Assembly: GCA_949152475.1 (NCBI GenBank)
Contig: CASCJZ010000520.1
Location: 1 to 64,000, forward strand
Length of the DNA: 64,000 nt
Source: Terebella lapidaria
Lineage: Eukaryota; Annelida; Polychaeta; Terebellida; Terebellidae
Direction: 5' to 3'
The position numbers and the translations under genes are program-made. Of the stretch, positions 51,503 to 64,000 are shown piece after piece. Within the stretch, counting starts at the first letter, position 1. The number at the start of each line of letters is the position of its first letter. A model generated the notes under the pieces. That model ran no database searches. It was not told the origin of the DNA and saw nothing but the letters and a program-made list of their open reading frames with translations.

Positions 51503-54200
51503 TACATAAGTAGTGACACCACAATTATAGAGGGAACGTGCAGACAGGTTAATAAGACATTCGGTGACACTTCAGTAATCGGGTATACCTCTTAAATCGT
51601 GGGGGCGCCGAAAACTACATTGGCGCCTGACCTTTCGAACCACTGTGGGTTTCTCGGCGTCGCTCCTGGGTCGGCCCCTCACTGTGATTCACATCGCAGC
51701 CAAGAATGTGTACATATCGTGTACGTTGAGGCGGCCTTAGACCTTCACTGTTGTGATGTGACTGGGCAGTGGGATACAGCTGACCTCGAAACGAGGTCTC
51801 TCCGAAAGGGGAAAGCACTGGAGCGTTATGACGTGGTGGCTACATAAGTAGTGACACCACAATTATAGAGCGAACGTGCGGACAGGTTAATAAGGTCGGT
51901 CCCTCACTGTGATTCACATCGCAGCCAAGAATGTACGGCCGTGTCCGCCGCGGCCCTAGACCTTCAGTGTTGTGATGTGACTGGGCAGTGAGATATAGCT
52001 GACCTCGAGGACGAGGTCTCTCCGAAAAGGGAAAGCACTGGAGCGTTATGACGTGGTGGCTACATTAGTAGTGACACCACAATTATAAAGCGAACGTGCG
52101 GACAGGTTAATAAGAGATTCGGTGACACTTCAGTAATGGGGTATACTTCTTAAATCGTGGGGGCGCCGAACCTTACATTGGGGCCTGACCTTTCGAACCA
52201 CTGTGGGTTTCTCGGCGTCGCTCTCGGGTCGGCCCCTCACTGTGATTCACATCCCAGCCAAGAATGTGTACATCTCGGGTACGTTGCGGCGGCCCTAGAC
52301 CTTCACTGTTGTGATGTGACTGGGCAGTGGGATACAGCTGACCTCGAAGACGAGGTATCTCCGAAAGGGGAAAGCACTGGAGCGTTATGACGTGGTGGCT
52401 ACATAAGTAGTGACACCACAATTATAGAGCGAACGTGCGGACAGGTTAATAAGGTCGGCCCCTCACTGTGATTCACATCGCAGCCAAGAATGTGTACATA
52501 TCGGGTACGTTGCGGCGGCCCTAGACCTTCAGTGTTGTGATGTGACTGGGCAGTGGGATAAAGCTGACCTTGGGGACGAGGTCTCTCCGAAAGGGGAAAG
52601 CACTGGAGCGTTATGACGTGGTGGCTACATAAGTAGTGACACCACAATTATAGAGCGAACGTGCGGACAGGTTAATAAGGTCGGCCCCTCACTGTGATTC
52701 ACATCGCAGCCAAGAATGTGTACATATCAGGTACGTAGCGGCGGCCCTAGACCTTCAATGTTGTGATGTGACTGGGCCGTGAGATATAGCTGACCTCGGG
52801 GACGAGGTCTCTCCGAAAGGGGAAAGCACTGGAGCGTTATGACGTGGTGGCTACATAAGTAGTGACACCACAATTATAGAGGGAACGTGCAGACAGGTTA
52901 ATAAGACATTCGGTGACACTTCAGTAATCGGGTATACCTCTTAAATCGTGGGGGCGCCGAAAACTACATTGGCGCCTGACCTTTCGAACCACTGTGGGTT
53001 TCTCGGCGTCGCTCCTGGGTCGGCCCCTCACTGTGATTCACATCGCAGCCAAGAATGTGTACATATCGTGTACGTTGCGGCGGCCTTAGACCTTCACTGT
53101 TGTGATGTGACTGGGCAGTGGGATACAGCTGACCTCGAAACGAGGTCTCTCCGAAAGGGGAAAGCACTGGAGCGTTATGACGTGGTGGCTACATAAGTAG
53201 TGACACCACAATTATAGAGCGAACGTGCGGACAGGTTAATAAGGTGGGCCCCTCACTGTGATTCACATCGCAGCCAAGAATGTACGGCCGTGTCCGCCGC
53301 GGCCCTAGACCTTCAGTGTTGTGATGTGACTGGGCAGTGAGATATAGCTGACCTCGAGGACGAGGTCTCTCCGAAAAGGGAAAGCACTGGAGCGTTATGA
53401 CGTGGTGGCTACATTAGTAGTGACACCACAATTATAAAGCGAATGTGCGGACAGGTTAATAAGAGATTCGGTGACACTTCAGTAATGGGGTATACTTCTT
53501 AAATCGTGGGGGCGCCGAACCTTACATTGGGGCCTGACCTTTCGAACCACTGTGGGTTTCTCGGCGTCGCTCTCGGGTCGGCCCCTCACTGTGATTCACA
53601 TCCCAGCCAAGAATGTGTACATATCGGGTACGTTGCGGCGGCCCTAGACCTTCACTGTTGTGATGTGACTGGGCAGTGGGATACAGCTGACCTCGAAGAC
53701 GAGGTATCTCCGAAAGGGGAAAGCACTGGAGCCTTATGACGTGGTGGCTACATAAGTAGTGACACCACAATTATAGAGCGAACGTGCGGACAGGTTAATA
53801 AGGTCGGCCCCTCACTGTGATTCACATCGCAGCCAAGAATGTGTACATATCGGGTACGTTGCGGCGGCCCTAGACCTTCAGTGTTGTGATGTGACTGGGC
53901 AGTGGGATATAGCTGACCTTGGGGACGAGGTCTCTCCGAAAGGGGAAAGCACTGGAGCGTTATGACGTGGTGGCTACATAAGCAGTGACACCACAATTAT
54001 AGAGCGAACGTGCGGACAGGTTAATAAGGTCGGCCCCTCACTGTGATTCACATCGCAGCCAAGAATGTGTACATATCAGGTACGTAGCGGCGGCCCTAGA
54101 CCTTCAATGTTGTGATGTGACTGGGCAGTGAGATATAGCTGAAATCGAGGACGAGGTCTCTCCGAAAAGGGAAAGCACTTGAGCGTTATGACGTGGTGGC
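51503..54200. repeat. 1,349-bp tandem duplication containing the marker dimer
   Basis: The marker dimer and the following monomers starting at 51503 reappear from 52852, a displacement of 1,349 bp (12 x 113 minus the 7 bp lost in the marker dimer). Equivalent positions further on (the L monomers containing 52157 and 53506, the S monomers containing 52399 and 53748) keep the same displacement. The right limit is approximate, since the match fades near 54.1 kb where the S2-type gctgaaatcgagg sequence begins. Confidence 0.78.
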
Positions 54201-57200
54201 TACATTAGTAGTGACACCACAATTATAGAGCGAACGTGCGGACAGGTTAATAAGAGATTCGGTGACACTTCAGTAATGGGGTATACCTCTTAAATCGTGG
54301 GGGCGCCGAACCTTACATTGGCGCCTGACCTTTCGAACCATGGTATGTTTCTCGGCGTCGATCCCGGGTCGGCCCCTCACTGTGATTCACATCGCAGCCA
54401 AGAATGTGTACATATCGGGTACGTTGCGGCGGCCCTAGACCTTCAGTGTTGCGATGTGACTGGGCAGTGAGATACAGCTGACCTCGGGGACGAGGTCTCT
54501 CCGAAAAGGGAAAGCACTGGAGCGTTATGACGTGGTGGCTACATAAGTAGTGACACCACAATTATAGAGCGAACGTGCGAACAGGTTAATAAAGTCGGCC
54601 CCTCACTGTGATTCACATCGCAGCCAAGAATGTGTACATATCGGGTAAGTTGCAGCGGTCCTAGACCTTCAGTGCTGTGATGTGACTGGGCAGTGAGATA
54701 TAGCTGACCTCGGGCACGAGGTCTCTCCGAAAAGGGAAAGCACTGGAGCATTATGACGTGGTGGCTACATTAGTAGTGACACCACAATTATAGAGGGAGC
54801 GTCCGGACAGGTTAATAAGGTCGGCCCCTCACTGTGATTCACATCGCAGCCAAGAATGTGTACATATCGGGTACGTTGCCGCGCCCCTAGACCTTCAGTG
54901 TTGTGATGTGACTGGGCAGTGAGATATAGCTGACCTCGGGGACGAGGTCTCTCCGAAAGGGGAAAGCACTGGAGCGTTATGACGTGGTGGCTACATAAGT
55001 AGTGACACCACAATTATAGAGCGAACGTGCAGACAGGTTAATAAGAGATTCGGTGACACTTCAGTAATGGGGTATACTTCTTAAATCGTGGGGGCGCCGA
55101 ACCTTACATTGGCGCCTGACCTTTCGAACCACTGTGGGTTTCTTGGCGTCGCTCCCGGGTCGGCCCCTCACTGTGATTCACATCGCAGCCAAGAATGTGT
55201 ACATATCGGGTACGTTGCGGCGGCCCTAGACCTTCACTGTTGTGATGTGACTGGGCAGTGGGATACAGCTGACCTCGAAGACGAGGTCTCTCCGAAAGGG
55301 GAAAGCACTGGAGCGTTATGACGTGGTGGCTACATAAGTAGTGACACCACAATTATAAAGCGAACGTGCGGACAGGTTAATAAGGTCAGCCCCTCACTGT
55401 GATTCACATCGCAGCCAAGGATGTGTACATATCAGGTACGTAGCGGCGGCCCTAGACCTTCAATGTTGTGATGTGACTGGGCAGTGAGATATAGCTGACC
55501 TCGAGGACGAGGTCTCTCCGAAAGGGGAAAACACTTGAGCGTTATGACGTGTTGGCTACATTAGTAGTGACACCACAATTATAGAGAGAACGTGCAGACA
55601 GGTTAATAAGACATTCGGTGACACTTCAGTAATCGGGTATACCTCTTAAATCGTGGGGGCGCCGAAAACTACATTGGCGCCTGACCTTTCGAACCACTGT
55701 GGGTTTCTCGGCGTCGCTCCCGGGTCGGCCCCTCACTGTGATTCACATCGCAGCCAAGAATGTGTACATATCGTGTACGTTGCGGCGGCCTTAGACCTTC
55801 ACTGTTGTGATGTGACTGGGCAGTGGGATACAGCTGACCTCGAAACGAGGTCTCTCCGAAAGGGGAAAGCACTGGAGCGTTATGACGTGGTGGCTACATA
55901 AGTAGTGACACCACAATTATAGAGCGAACGTGCGGACAGGTTAATAAGGTCGGCCCCTCACTGTGATTCACATCGCAGCCAAGAATGTACGGCCGTGTCC
56001 GCCGTGGCCCTAGACCTTCAGTGTTGTGATGTGACTGGGCAGTGAGATATAGCTGACCTCGAGGACGAGGTCTCTCCGAAAAGGGAAAGCACTGGAGCGT
56101 TATGACGTGGTGGCTACATTAGTAGTGACACCACAATTATAGAGCGAACGTGCAGACAGGTTAATAAGAGATTCGGTGACACTTCAGTAATGGGTTATAC
56201 TTCTTAAATCGTGGGGGCGCCGAACCTTACATTGGGGTCTGACCTTTCGAACCACTGTGGGTTTCTCGGCGTCGCTCTCGGGTCGGCCCCTCACTGTGAT
56301 TCACATCCCAGCCAAGAATGTGTACATATCGGGTACGTTGCGGCGGCCCTAGACCTTCACTGTTGTGATGTGACTGGGCAGTGGGATACAGCTGACCTCG
56401 AAGACGAGGTCTCTCCGAAAGGGGAAAGCACTGGAGCGTTATGACGTGGTGGCTACATAAGTAGTGACACCACAATTATAGAGCGAACGTGCTGACAGGT
56501 TAATAAGGTCAGCCCCTCACTGTGATTCACATCGCAGCCAAGGATGTGTACATATCGGGTACGTTGCCGCGGCCCTAGACCTTCAGTGTTGTGATGTGAC
56601 TGGGCAGTGAGATATAGCTGAAATCGAGGACGAGGTCTCTCCGAAAAGGGAAAGCACTTGAGCGTTATGACGTGGTGGCTACATTAGTAGTGACACCACA
56701 ATTATAGAGCGAACGTGCGGACAGGTTAATAAGAGATTCGGTGACACTTCAGTAATGGGGTATACCTCTTAAATCGTGGGGGCGCCGAACCTTACATTGG
56801 CGCCTGACCTTTCGAACCATGGTATGTTTCTCGGCGTCGATCCCGGGTCGGCCCCTCACTGTGATTCACATCGCAGCCAAGAATGTGTACATATCGGGTA
56901 CGTTGCGGCGGCCCTAGACCTTCAGTGTTGCGATGTGACTGGGCAGTGAGATACAGCTGACCTCGGGGACGAGGTCTCTCCGAAAAGGGAAAGCACTGGA
57001 GCGTTATGACGTGGTGGCTACATAAGTAGTGACACCACAATTATAGAGCGAGCGTCCGGACAGGTTAATAAGGTCGGCCCCTCACTGTGATTCACATCGC
57101 AGCCAAGAATGTGTACATATCGGGTACGTTGCCGCGCCTCTAGACCTTCAGTGTTGTGATGTGACTGGGCAGTGAGATATAGCTGACCTCGGAGACGAGG

Positions 57201-57700
57201 TCTCTCCGAAAGGGGAAAGCACTGGAGCGTTATGACGTGGTGGCTACATAAGTAGTGACACCACAATTATAGAGCGAACGTGCAGACAGGTTAATAAGAG
57301 ATTCGGTGACACTTCAGTAATGGGGTATACTTCTTAAATCGTGGGGGCGCCGAACCTTACATTGGCGCCTGACCTTTCGAACCACTGTGGGTTTCTCGGC
57401 GTCGCTCCCGGGTCGGCCCCTCACTGTGATTCACATCGCAGCCAAGAATGTGTACATATCGGGTACGTTGCGGCGGCCCTAGACCTTCACTGTTCTGATG
57501 TGACTGGGCAGTGGGATACAGCTGACCTCGAAGACGAGGTCTCTCCGAAAGGGGAAAGCACTGGAGCGTTATGACGTGGTGGCTACATAAGTAGTGACAC
57601 CACAATTATAGAGCGAACGTGCGGACAGGTTAATAAGGTCAGCCCCTCACTGTGATTCACATCGCAGCCAAGGATGTGTACATATCGGGTACGTTGCCGC
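54200..57700. repeat. Copy of the 34.9-38.4 kb block, 19.3 kb away
   Basis: The order L, S, S, L, S, marker L, marker S, L, S, L, S, L seen from about 34904 recurs here with a constant displacement of 19,297 bp (171 x 113 minus 26, the 26 being accounted for by small indels in between). Both blocks share an S monomer with ttgcggcggtcctagacc or its ttgcagcggtcc derivative and gggcacgagg (35243-35468 and about 54540). Block limits are estimated by eye. Confidence 0.72.
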
Positions 57701-60069
57701 GGCCCTAGACCTTCAGTGTTGTGATGTGACTGGGCAGTGAGATATAGCTGAAATCGAGGACGAGGTCTCTCCGAAAAGGGAAAGCACTTGAGCGTTATGA
57801 CGTGGTGGCTACATTAGTAGTGACACCACAATTATAGAGCGAACGTGCGGACAGGTTAATAAGAGATTCGGTGACACTTCAGTAATGGGGTATACCTCTT
57901 AAATCGTGGGGGCGCCGAACCTTACATTGGCGCCTGACCTTTCGAACCATGGTATGTTTCTCGGCGTCGATCCCGGGTCGGCCCCTCACTGTGATTCACA
58001 TCGCAGCCAAGAATGTGTACATATCGGGTACGTTGCGGCGGCCCTAGACCTTCAGTGTTGCGATGTGACTGGGCAGTGAGATACAGCTGACCTCGGGGAC
58101 GAGGTCTCTCCGAAAAGGGAAAGCACTGGAGCGTTATGACGTGGTGGCTACATAAGTAGTGACACCACAATTATAGAGCGAGCGTCCGGACAGGTTAATA
58201 AGGTCGGCCCCTCACTGTGATTCACATCGCAGCCAAGAATGTGTACATATCGGGTACGTTGCCGCGCCCCTAGACCTTCAGTGTTGTGATGTGACTGGGC
58301 AGTGAGATATAGCTGACCTCGGAGACGAGGTCTCTCCGAAAGGGGAAAGCACTGGAGCGTTATGACGTGGTGGCTACATAAGTAGTGACACCACAATTAT
58401 AGAGCGAACGTGCAGACAGGTTAATAAGAGATTCGGTGACACTTCAGTAATGGGGTATACTTCTTAAATCGTGGGGGCGCCGAACCTTACATTGGCGCCT
58501 GACCTTTCGAACCACTGTGGGTTTCTCGGCGTCGCTCCCGGGTCGGCCCCTCACTGTGATTCACATCGCAGCCAAGAATGTGTACATATCGGGTACGTTG
58601 CGGCGGCCCTAGACCTTCACTGTTGTGATGTGACTGGGCAGTGGGATACAGCTGACCTCGAAGACGAGGTCTCTCCGAAAGGGGAAAGCACTGGAGCGTT
58701 ATGACGTGGTGGCTACATAAGTAGTGACACCACAATTATAGAGCGAACGTGCCGACAGGTTAATAAGGTCAGCCCCTCACTGTGATTCACATCGCAGCCA
58801 AGGATGTGTACATATCGGGTACGTTGCCGCGCCCCTAGACCTTCAGTGTTGTGATGTGACTGGGCAGTGAGATATAGCTGAAATCGAGGACGAGGTCTCT
58901 CCGAAAAGGGAAAGCACTTGAGCGTTATGACGTGGTGGCTACATTAGTAGTGACACCACAATTATAGAGCGAACGTGCGGACAGGTTAATAAGAGATTCG
59001 GTGACACTTCAGTAATGGGGTATACCTCTTAAATCGTGGGGGCGCCGAACCTTACATTGGCGCCTGACCTTTCGAACCATGGTATGTTTCTCGGCGTCGA
59101 TCCCGGGTCGGCCCCTCACTGTGATTCACATCGCAGCCAAGAATGTGTACATATCGGGTACGTTGCGGCGGCCCTAGACCTTCAGTGTTGCGATGTGACT
59201 GGGCAGTGAGATACAGCTGACCTCGGGGACGAGGTCTCTCCGAAAAGGGAAAGCACTGGAGCGTTATGACGTGGTGGCTACATAAGTAGTGACACCACAA
59301 TTATAGAGCGAGCGTCCGGACAGGTTAATAAGGTCGGCCCCTCACTGTGATTCACATCGCAGCCAAGAATGTGTACATATCGGGTACGTTGCCGCGCCCC
59401 TAGACCTTCAGTGTTGTGATGTGACTGGGCAGTGAGATATAGCTGACCTCGGGGACGAGGTCTCTCCGAAAGGGGAAAGCACTGGAACGTTATGACGTGG
59501 TGGCTACATAAGTAGTGACACCACAATTATAGAGCGAACGTGCAGACAGGTTAATAAGAGATTCGGTGACACTTCAGTAATGAGGTATACTTCTTAAATC
59601 GTGGGGGCGCCGAACCTTACATTGGCGCCTGACCTTTCGAACCACTGTGGGTTTCTCGGCGTCGCTCCCGGGTCGGCCCCTCACTGTGATTCACATCGCA
59701 GCCAAGAATGTGTACATATCGGGTACGTTGCGGCGGCCCTAGACCTTCACTGTTGTGATGTGACTGGGCAGTGGGATACAGCTGACCTCGAAGACGAGGT
59801 CTCTCCGAAAGGGGAAAGCACTGGAGCGTTACGACGTGGTGGCTACATAAGTAGTGACACCACAATTATAGAGCGAACGTGCGGACAGGTTAATAAGGTC
59901 AGCCCCTCACTGTGATTCACATCGCAGCCAAGGATGTGTACATATCGGGTACGTTGCCGCGGCCCTAGACCTTCAGTGTTGTGATGTGACTGGGCAGTGA
60001 GATATAGCTGAAATCGAGGACGAGGTCTCTCCGAAAAGGGAAAGCACTTGAGCGTTATGACGTGGTGGC

Positions 60070-60408
60070 TACATTAGTAGTGACACCACAATTATAGAGC
60101 GAACGTGCGGACAGGTTAATAAGAGATTCGGTGACACTTCAGTAATGGGGTATACCTCTTAAATCGTGGGGGCGCCGAACCTTACATTGGCGCCTTACCT
60201 TTCGAACCATGGTATGTTTCTCGGCGTCGATCCCGGGTCGGCCCCTCACTGTGATTCACATCGCAGCCAAGGATGTGTACATATCGGGTACGTTGCGGCG
60301 GCCCTAGACCTTCAGTGTTGTGATGTGACTGGGCAGTGAGATATAGCTGAAATCGAGGACGAGGTCTCTCCGAAAAGGGAAAGCACTTGAGCGTTATGAC
60401 GTGGTGGC
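60070..60408. repeat. Chimeric L monomer with an S2-like back half
   Basis: The front carries the L2 mark accatggtatg (near 60207), and the back carries S2 marks: caaggatgtg (60271), gctgaaatcgagg and agcacttgagc. The L-specific 113-bp segment is retained, so length is 339 bp. The change of type falls between about 60217 and 60270. It disturbs the regular S1-L1-S2-L2 order at this point and leaves L next to L. Confidence 0.8.
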
Positions 60409-63400
60409 TACATTAGTAGTGACACCACAATTATAGAGCGAACGTGCGGACAGGTTAATAAGAGATTCGGTGACACTTCAGTAATGGGGTATACCTCTTA
60501 AATCGTGGGGGCGCCGAACCTTACATTGGCGCCTGACCTTTCGAACCATGGTATGTTTCTCGGCGTCGATCCCGGGTCGGCCCCTCACTGTGATTCACAT
60601 CGCAGCCAAGAATGTGTACATATCGGGTACGTTGCGGCGGCCCTAGACCTTCAGTGTTGCGATGTGACTGGGCAGTGAGATACAGCTGACCTCGGGGACG
60701 AGGTCTCTCCGAAAAGGGAAAGCACTGGAGCGTTATGACGTGGTGGCTACATAAGTAGTGACACCACAATTATAGAGCGAACGTGCGGACAGGTTAATAA
60801 GGTCAGCCCCTCACTGTGATTCACATCGCAGCCAAGGATGTGTACATATCGGGTACGTTGCCGCGGCCCTAGACCTTCAGTGTTGTGATGTGACTGGGCA
60901 GTGAGATATAGCTGAAATCGAGGACGAGGTCTCTCCGAAAAGGGAAAGCACTTGAGCGTTATGACGTGGTGGCTACATTAGTAGTGACACCACAATTATA
61001 GAGCGAACGTGCGGACAGGTTAATAAGAGATTCGGTGACACTTCAGTAATGGGGTATACCTCTTAAATCGTGGGGGCGCCGAACCTTACATTGGCGCCTG
61101 ACCTTTCGAACCATGGTATGTTTCTCGGCGTCGATCCCGGGTCGACCCCTCACTGTGATTCACATCGCAGCCAAGAATGTGTACATATCGGGTACGTTGC
61201 GGCGGCCCTAGACCTTCACTGTTGTGATGTGACTGGGCAGTGGGATACAGCTGACCTCGAAGACGAGGTCTCTCCGAAAGGGGAAAGCACTGGAGCGTTA
61301 TGACGTGGTGGCTACATAAGTAGTGACACCACAATTATAGAGCGAACGTGCGGACAGGTTAATAAGGTCAGCCCCTCACTGTGATTCACATCGCAGCCAA
61401 GGATGTGTACATATCGGGTACGTTGCCGCGGCCCTAGACCTTCAGTGTTGTGATGTGACTGGGCAGTGAGATATAGCTGAAATCGAGGACGAGGTCTCTC
61501 CGAAAAGGGAAAGCACTTGAGCGTTATGAGGTGGTGGCTACATTAGTTGTGACACCACAATTATAGAGCGAACGTGCGGACAGGTTAATAAGAGATTCGG
61601 TGACACTTCAGTAATGGGGTATACCTCTTAAATCGTGGGGGCGCCGAACCTTACATTCGCGCCTGACCTTTCGAACCATGGTATGTTTCTCGGCGTCGAT
61701 CCCGGGTCGGCCCCTCACTGTGATTCACATCGCAGCCAAGAATGTGTACATATCGGGTACGTTGCGGCGGCCCTAGACCTTCAGTGTTGCGATGTGACTG
61801 GGCAGTGAGATACAGCTGACCTCGGGGACGAGGTATCTCCGAAAAGGGAAAGCACTGGAGCGTTATGACGTGGTGGCTACATAAGTAGTGACACCACAAT
61901 TATAGAGCGAGCGTCCGGACAGGTTAATAAGGTCGGCCCCTCACTGTGATTCACATCGCAGCCAAGAATGTGTACATATCGGGTACGTTGCCGCGCCCCT
62001 AGACCTTCAGTGTTGTGATGTGACTGGGCAGTGAGATATAGCTGACCTCGGAGACGAGGTCTCTCCGAAAGGGGAAAGCACTGGAGCGTTATGACGTGGT
62101 GGCTACATAAGTAGTGACACCACAATTATAGAGCGAACGTGCAGACAGGTTAATAAGAGATTCGGTGACACTTCAGTAATGGGGTATACTTCTTAAATCG
62201 TGGGGGCGCCGAACCTTACATTGGCGCCTGACCTTTCGAACCACTGTGGGTTTCTCGGCGTCGCTCCCGGGTCGGCCCCTCACTGTGATTCACATCGCAG
62301 CCAAGAATGTGTACATATCGGGTACGTTGCGGCGGCCCTAGACCTTCACTGTTGTGATGTGACTGGGCAGTGGGATACAGCTGACCTCGAAGACGAGGTC
62401 TCTCCGAAAGGGGAAAGCACTGGAGCGTTATGACGTGGTGGCTACATAAGTAGTGACACCACAATTATAGAGCGAACGTGCGGACAGGTTAATAAGGTCA
62501 GCCCCTCACTGTGATTCACATCGCAGCCAAGGATGTGTACATATCGGGTACGTTGCCGCGGCCCTAGACCTTCAGTGTTGTGATGTGACTGGGCAGTGAG
62601 ATATAGCTGAAATCGAGGACGAGGTCTCTCCGAAAAGGGAAAGCACTTGAGCGTTATGACGTGGTGGCTACATTAGTAGTGACACCACAATTATAGAGCG
62701 AACGTGCGGACAGGTTAATAAGAGATTCGGTGACACTTCAGTAATGGGGTATACCTCTTAAATCGTGGGGGCGCCGAACCTTACATTGGCGCCTGACCTT
62801 TCGAACCATGGTATGTTTCTCGGCGTCGATCCCGGGTCGGCCCCTCACTGTGATTCACATCGCAGCCAAGAATGTGTACATATCGGGTACGTTGCGGCGG
62901 CCCTAGACCTTCAGTGTTGCGATGTGACTGGGCAGTGAGATACAGCTGACCTCGGGGACGAGGTCTCTCCGAAAAGGGAAAGCACTGGAGCGTTATGACG
63001 TGGTGGCTACATAAGTAGTGACACCACAATTATAGAGCGAGCGTCCGGACAGGTTAATAAGGTCGGCCCCTCACTGTGATTCACATCGCAGCAAAGAATG
63101 TGTACATATCGGGTACGTTGCCGGGCCCCTAGACCTTCAGTGTTGTGATGTGACTGGGCAGTGAGATATAGCTGACCTCGGGGACGAGGTCTCTCCGAAA
63201 GGGGAAAGCACTGGAGCGTTATGACGTGGTGGCTACATAAGTAGTGACACCACAATTATAGAGCGAACGTGCAGACAGGTTAATAAGAGATTCGGTGACA
63301 CTTCAGTAATGGGGTATACTTCTTAAATCGTGGGGGCGCCGAACCTTACATTGGCGCCTGACCTTTCGAACCACTGTGGGTTTCTCGGCGTCGCTCCCGG

Positions 63401-64000
63401 GTCGGCCCCTCACTGTGATTCACATCGCAGCCAAGAATGTGTACATATCGGGTACGTTGCTGCGGCCCTAGACCTTCACTGTTGTGATGTGACTGGGCAG
63501 TGGGATACAGCTGACCTCGAAGACGAGGTCTCTCCGAAAGGGGAAAGCACTGGAGCGTTATGACGTGGTGGCTACATAAGTAGTGACACCACAATTATAG
63601 AGCGAACGTGCGGACAGGTTAATAAGGTCAGCCCCTCACTGTGATTCACATCGCAGCCAAGGATGTGTACATATCGGGTACGTTGCCGCGGCCCTAGACC
63701 TTCAGTGTTGTGATGTGACTGGGCAGTGAGATATAGCTGAAATCGAGGACGAGGTCTCTCCGAAAAGGGAAAGCACTTGAGCGTTATGACGTGGTGGCTA
63801 CATTAGTAGTGACACCACAATTATAGAGCGAACGTGCGGACAGGTTAATAAGAGATTCGGTGACACTTCAGTAATGGGGTATACCTCTTAAATCGTGGGG
63901 GCGCCGAACCTTACATTGGCGCCTGACCTTTCGAACCATGGTATGTTTCTCGGCGTCGATCCCGGGTCGGCCCCTCACTGTGATTCACATCGCAGCCAAG

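Larger units (their letters stand above)
34119..64000. repeat. Family B satellite, right block, alternating S-L portion with 1130-bp higher-order repeat
   Basis: From here S (226 bp) and L (339 bp) alternate almost strictly, giving a 565-bp dimer. The best organised stretches form a four-monomer unit of 1130 bp. S1 has gagcgtccggacagg and ttgccgcgcccc. L1 has tgcagacagg, tatacttctt and gaagacgagg. S2 has ggtcagcccc, caaggatgtg and gctgaaatcgagg. L2 has accatggtatg and ttgcgatgtg. Exceptions include S-S at 35243-35694 and L-L at 45288-45965. The array continues past 64000, where the last monomer is cut. Nothing else is embedded in it. Confidence 0.93.

Noticed and set aside
21527-63594. Recurring 77-codon plus-strand and 82-codon minus-strand frames in nearly every B monomer (and in 3752-5907)
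   Set aside because: They repeat once per monomer, overlap antisense to each other, use GTG or TTG starts, change frame with 1-bp indels between copies, and match no family I know. A satellite monomer with few stops explains them.

Overview
This 64 kb window contains only satellite DNA. I found no gene, RNA gene, unique-sequence island, transposon or CRISPR array in it. Three unrelated tandem-repeat families fill it end to end, all head-to-tail in one orientation. It looks like constitutive heterochromatin (pericentromeric, centromeric or subtelomeric) of a eukaryote with a long-read assembly. I do not recognise any of the families, so I do not name the organism.

Layout: (1) Family A, 1-2880, is a degenerate 26-bp minisatellite of about 111 copies, cut by the window's left edge. 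(2) Family B, left block, 2881-6102, is a satellite with a 339-bp long monomer (L) and a 226-bp short monomer (S); this block is mostly L. (3) Family C, 6107-21430, is an AT-rich 158-bp satellite of exactly 97 monomers, one of which lacks 2 bp. (4) Family B, right block, 21431-64000, has about 150 monomers. It is irregular L/S up to about 34.1 kb, then largely alternating S-L. The best organised parts form a 1130-bp four-monomer higher-order repeat (S1-L1-S2-L2). The block runs off the right edge.

History inferred: the two B blocks are in register across the 15.3-kb C array. The left B monomer stops 9 bp short of its end and the right block resumes at the next monomer's first base. C therefore seems to have entered, or grown inside, an existing B array. 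C is invariant by eye over its central 8.8 kb, and its 20 visible variants lie within about 3.4 kb of its two edges, as expected for unequal crossing-over. S differs from L by one 113-bp segment, so L = 3 x 113, S = 2 x 113 and the HOR = 10 x 113. Displacements between duplicated B blocks fit multiples of 113 once small indels are counted. B also carries a 3,729-bp tandem duplication, a block repeated 19.3 kb away, chimeric monomers and microhomology deletions.

Many open reading frames can be drawn here (up to 386 codons in A, about 77-82 codons in nearly every B monomer). I reject all of them as by-products of repetition. All counts were made by eye and should be confirmed with a dot plot and a tandem-repeat finder.
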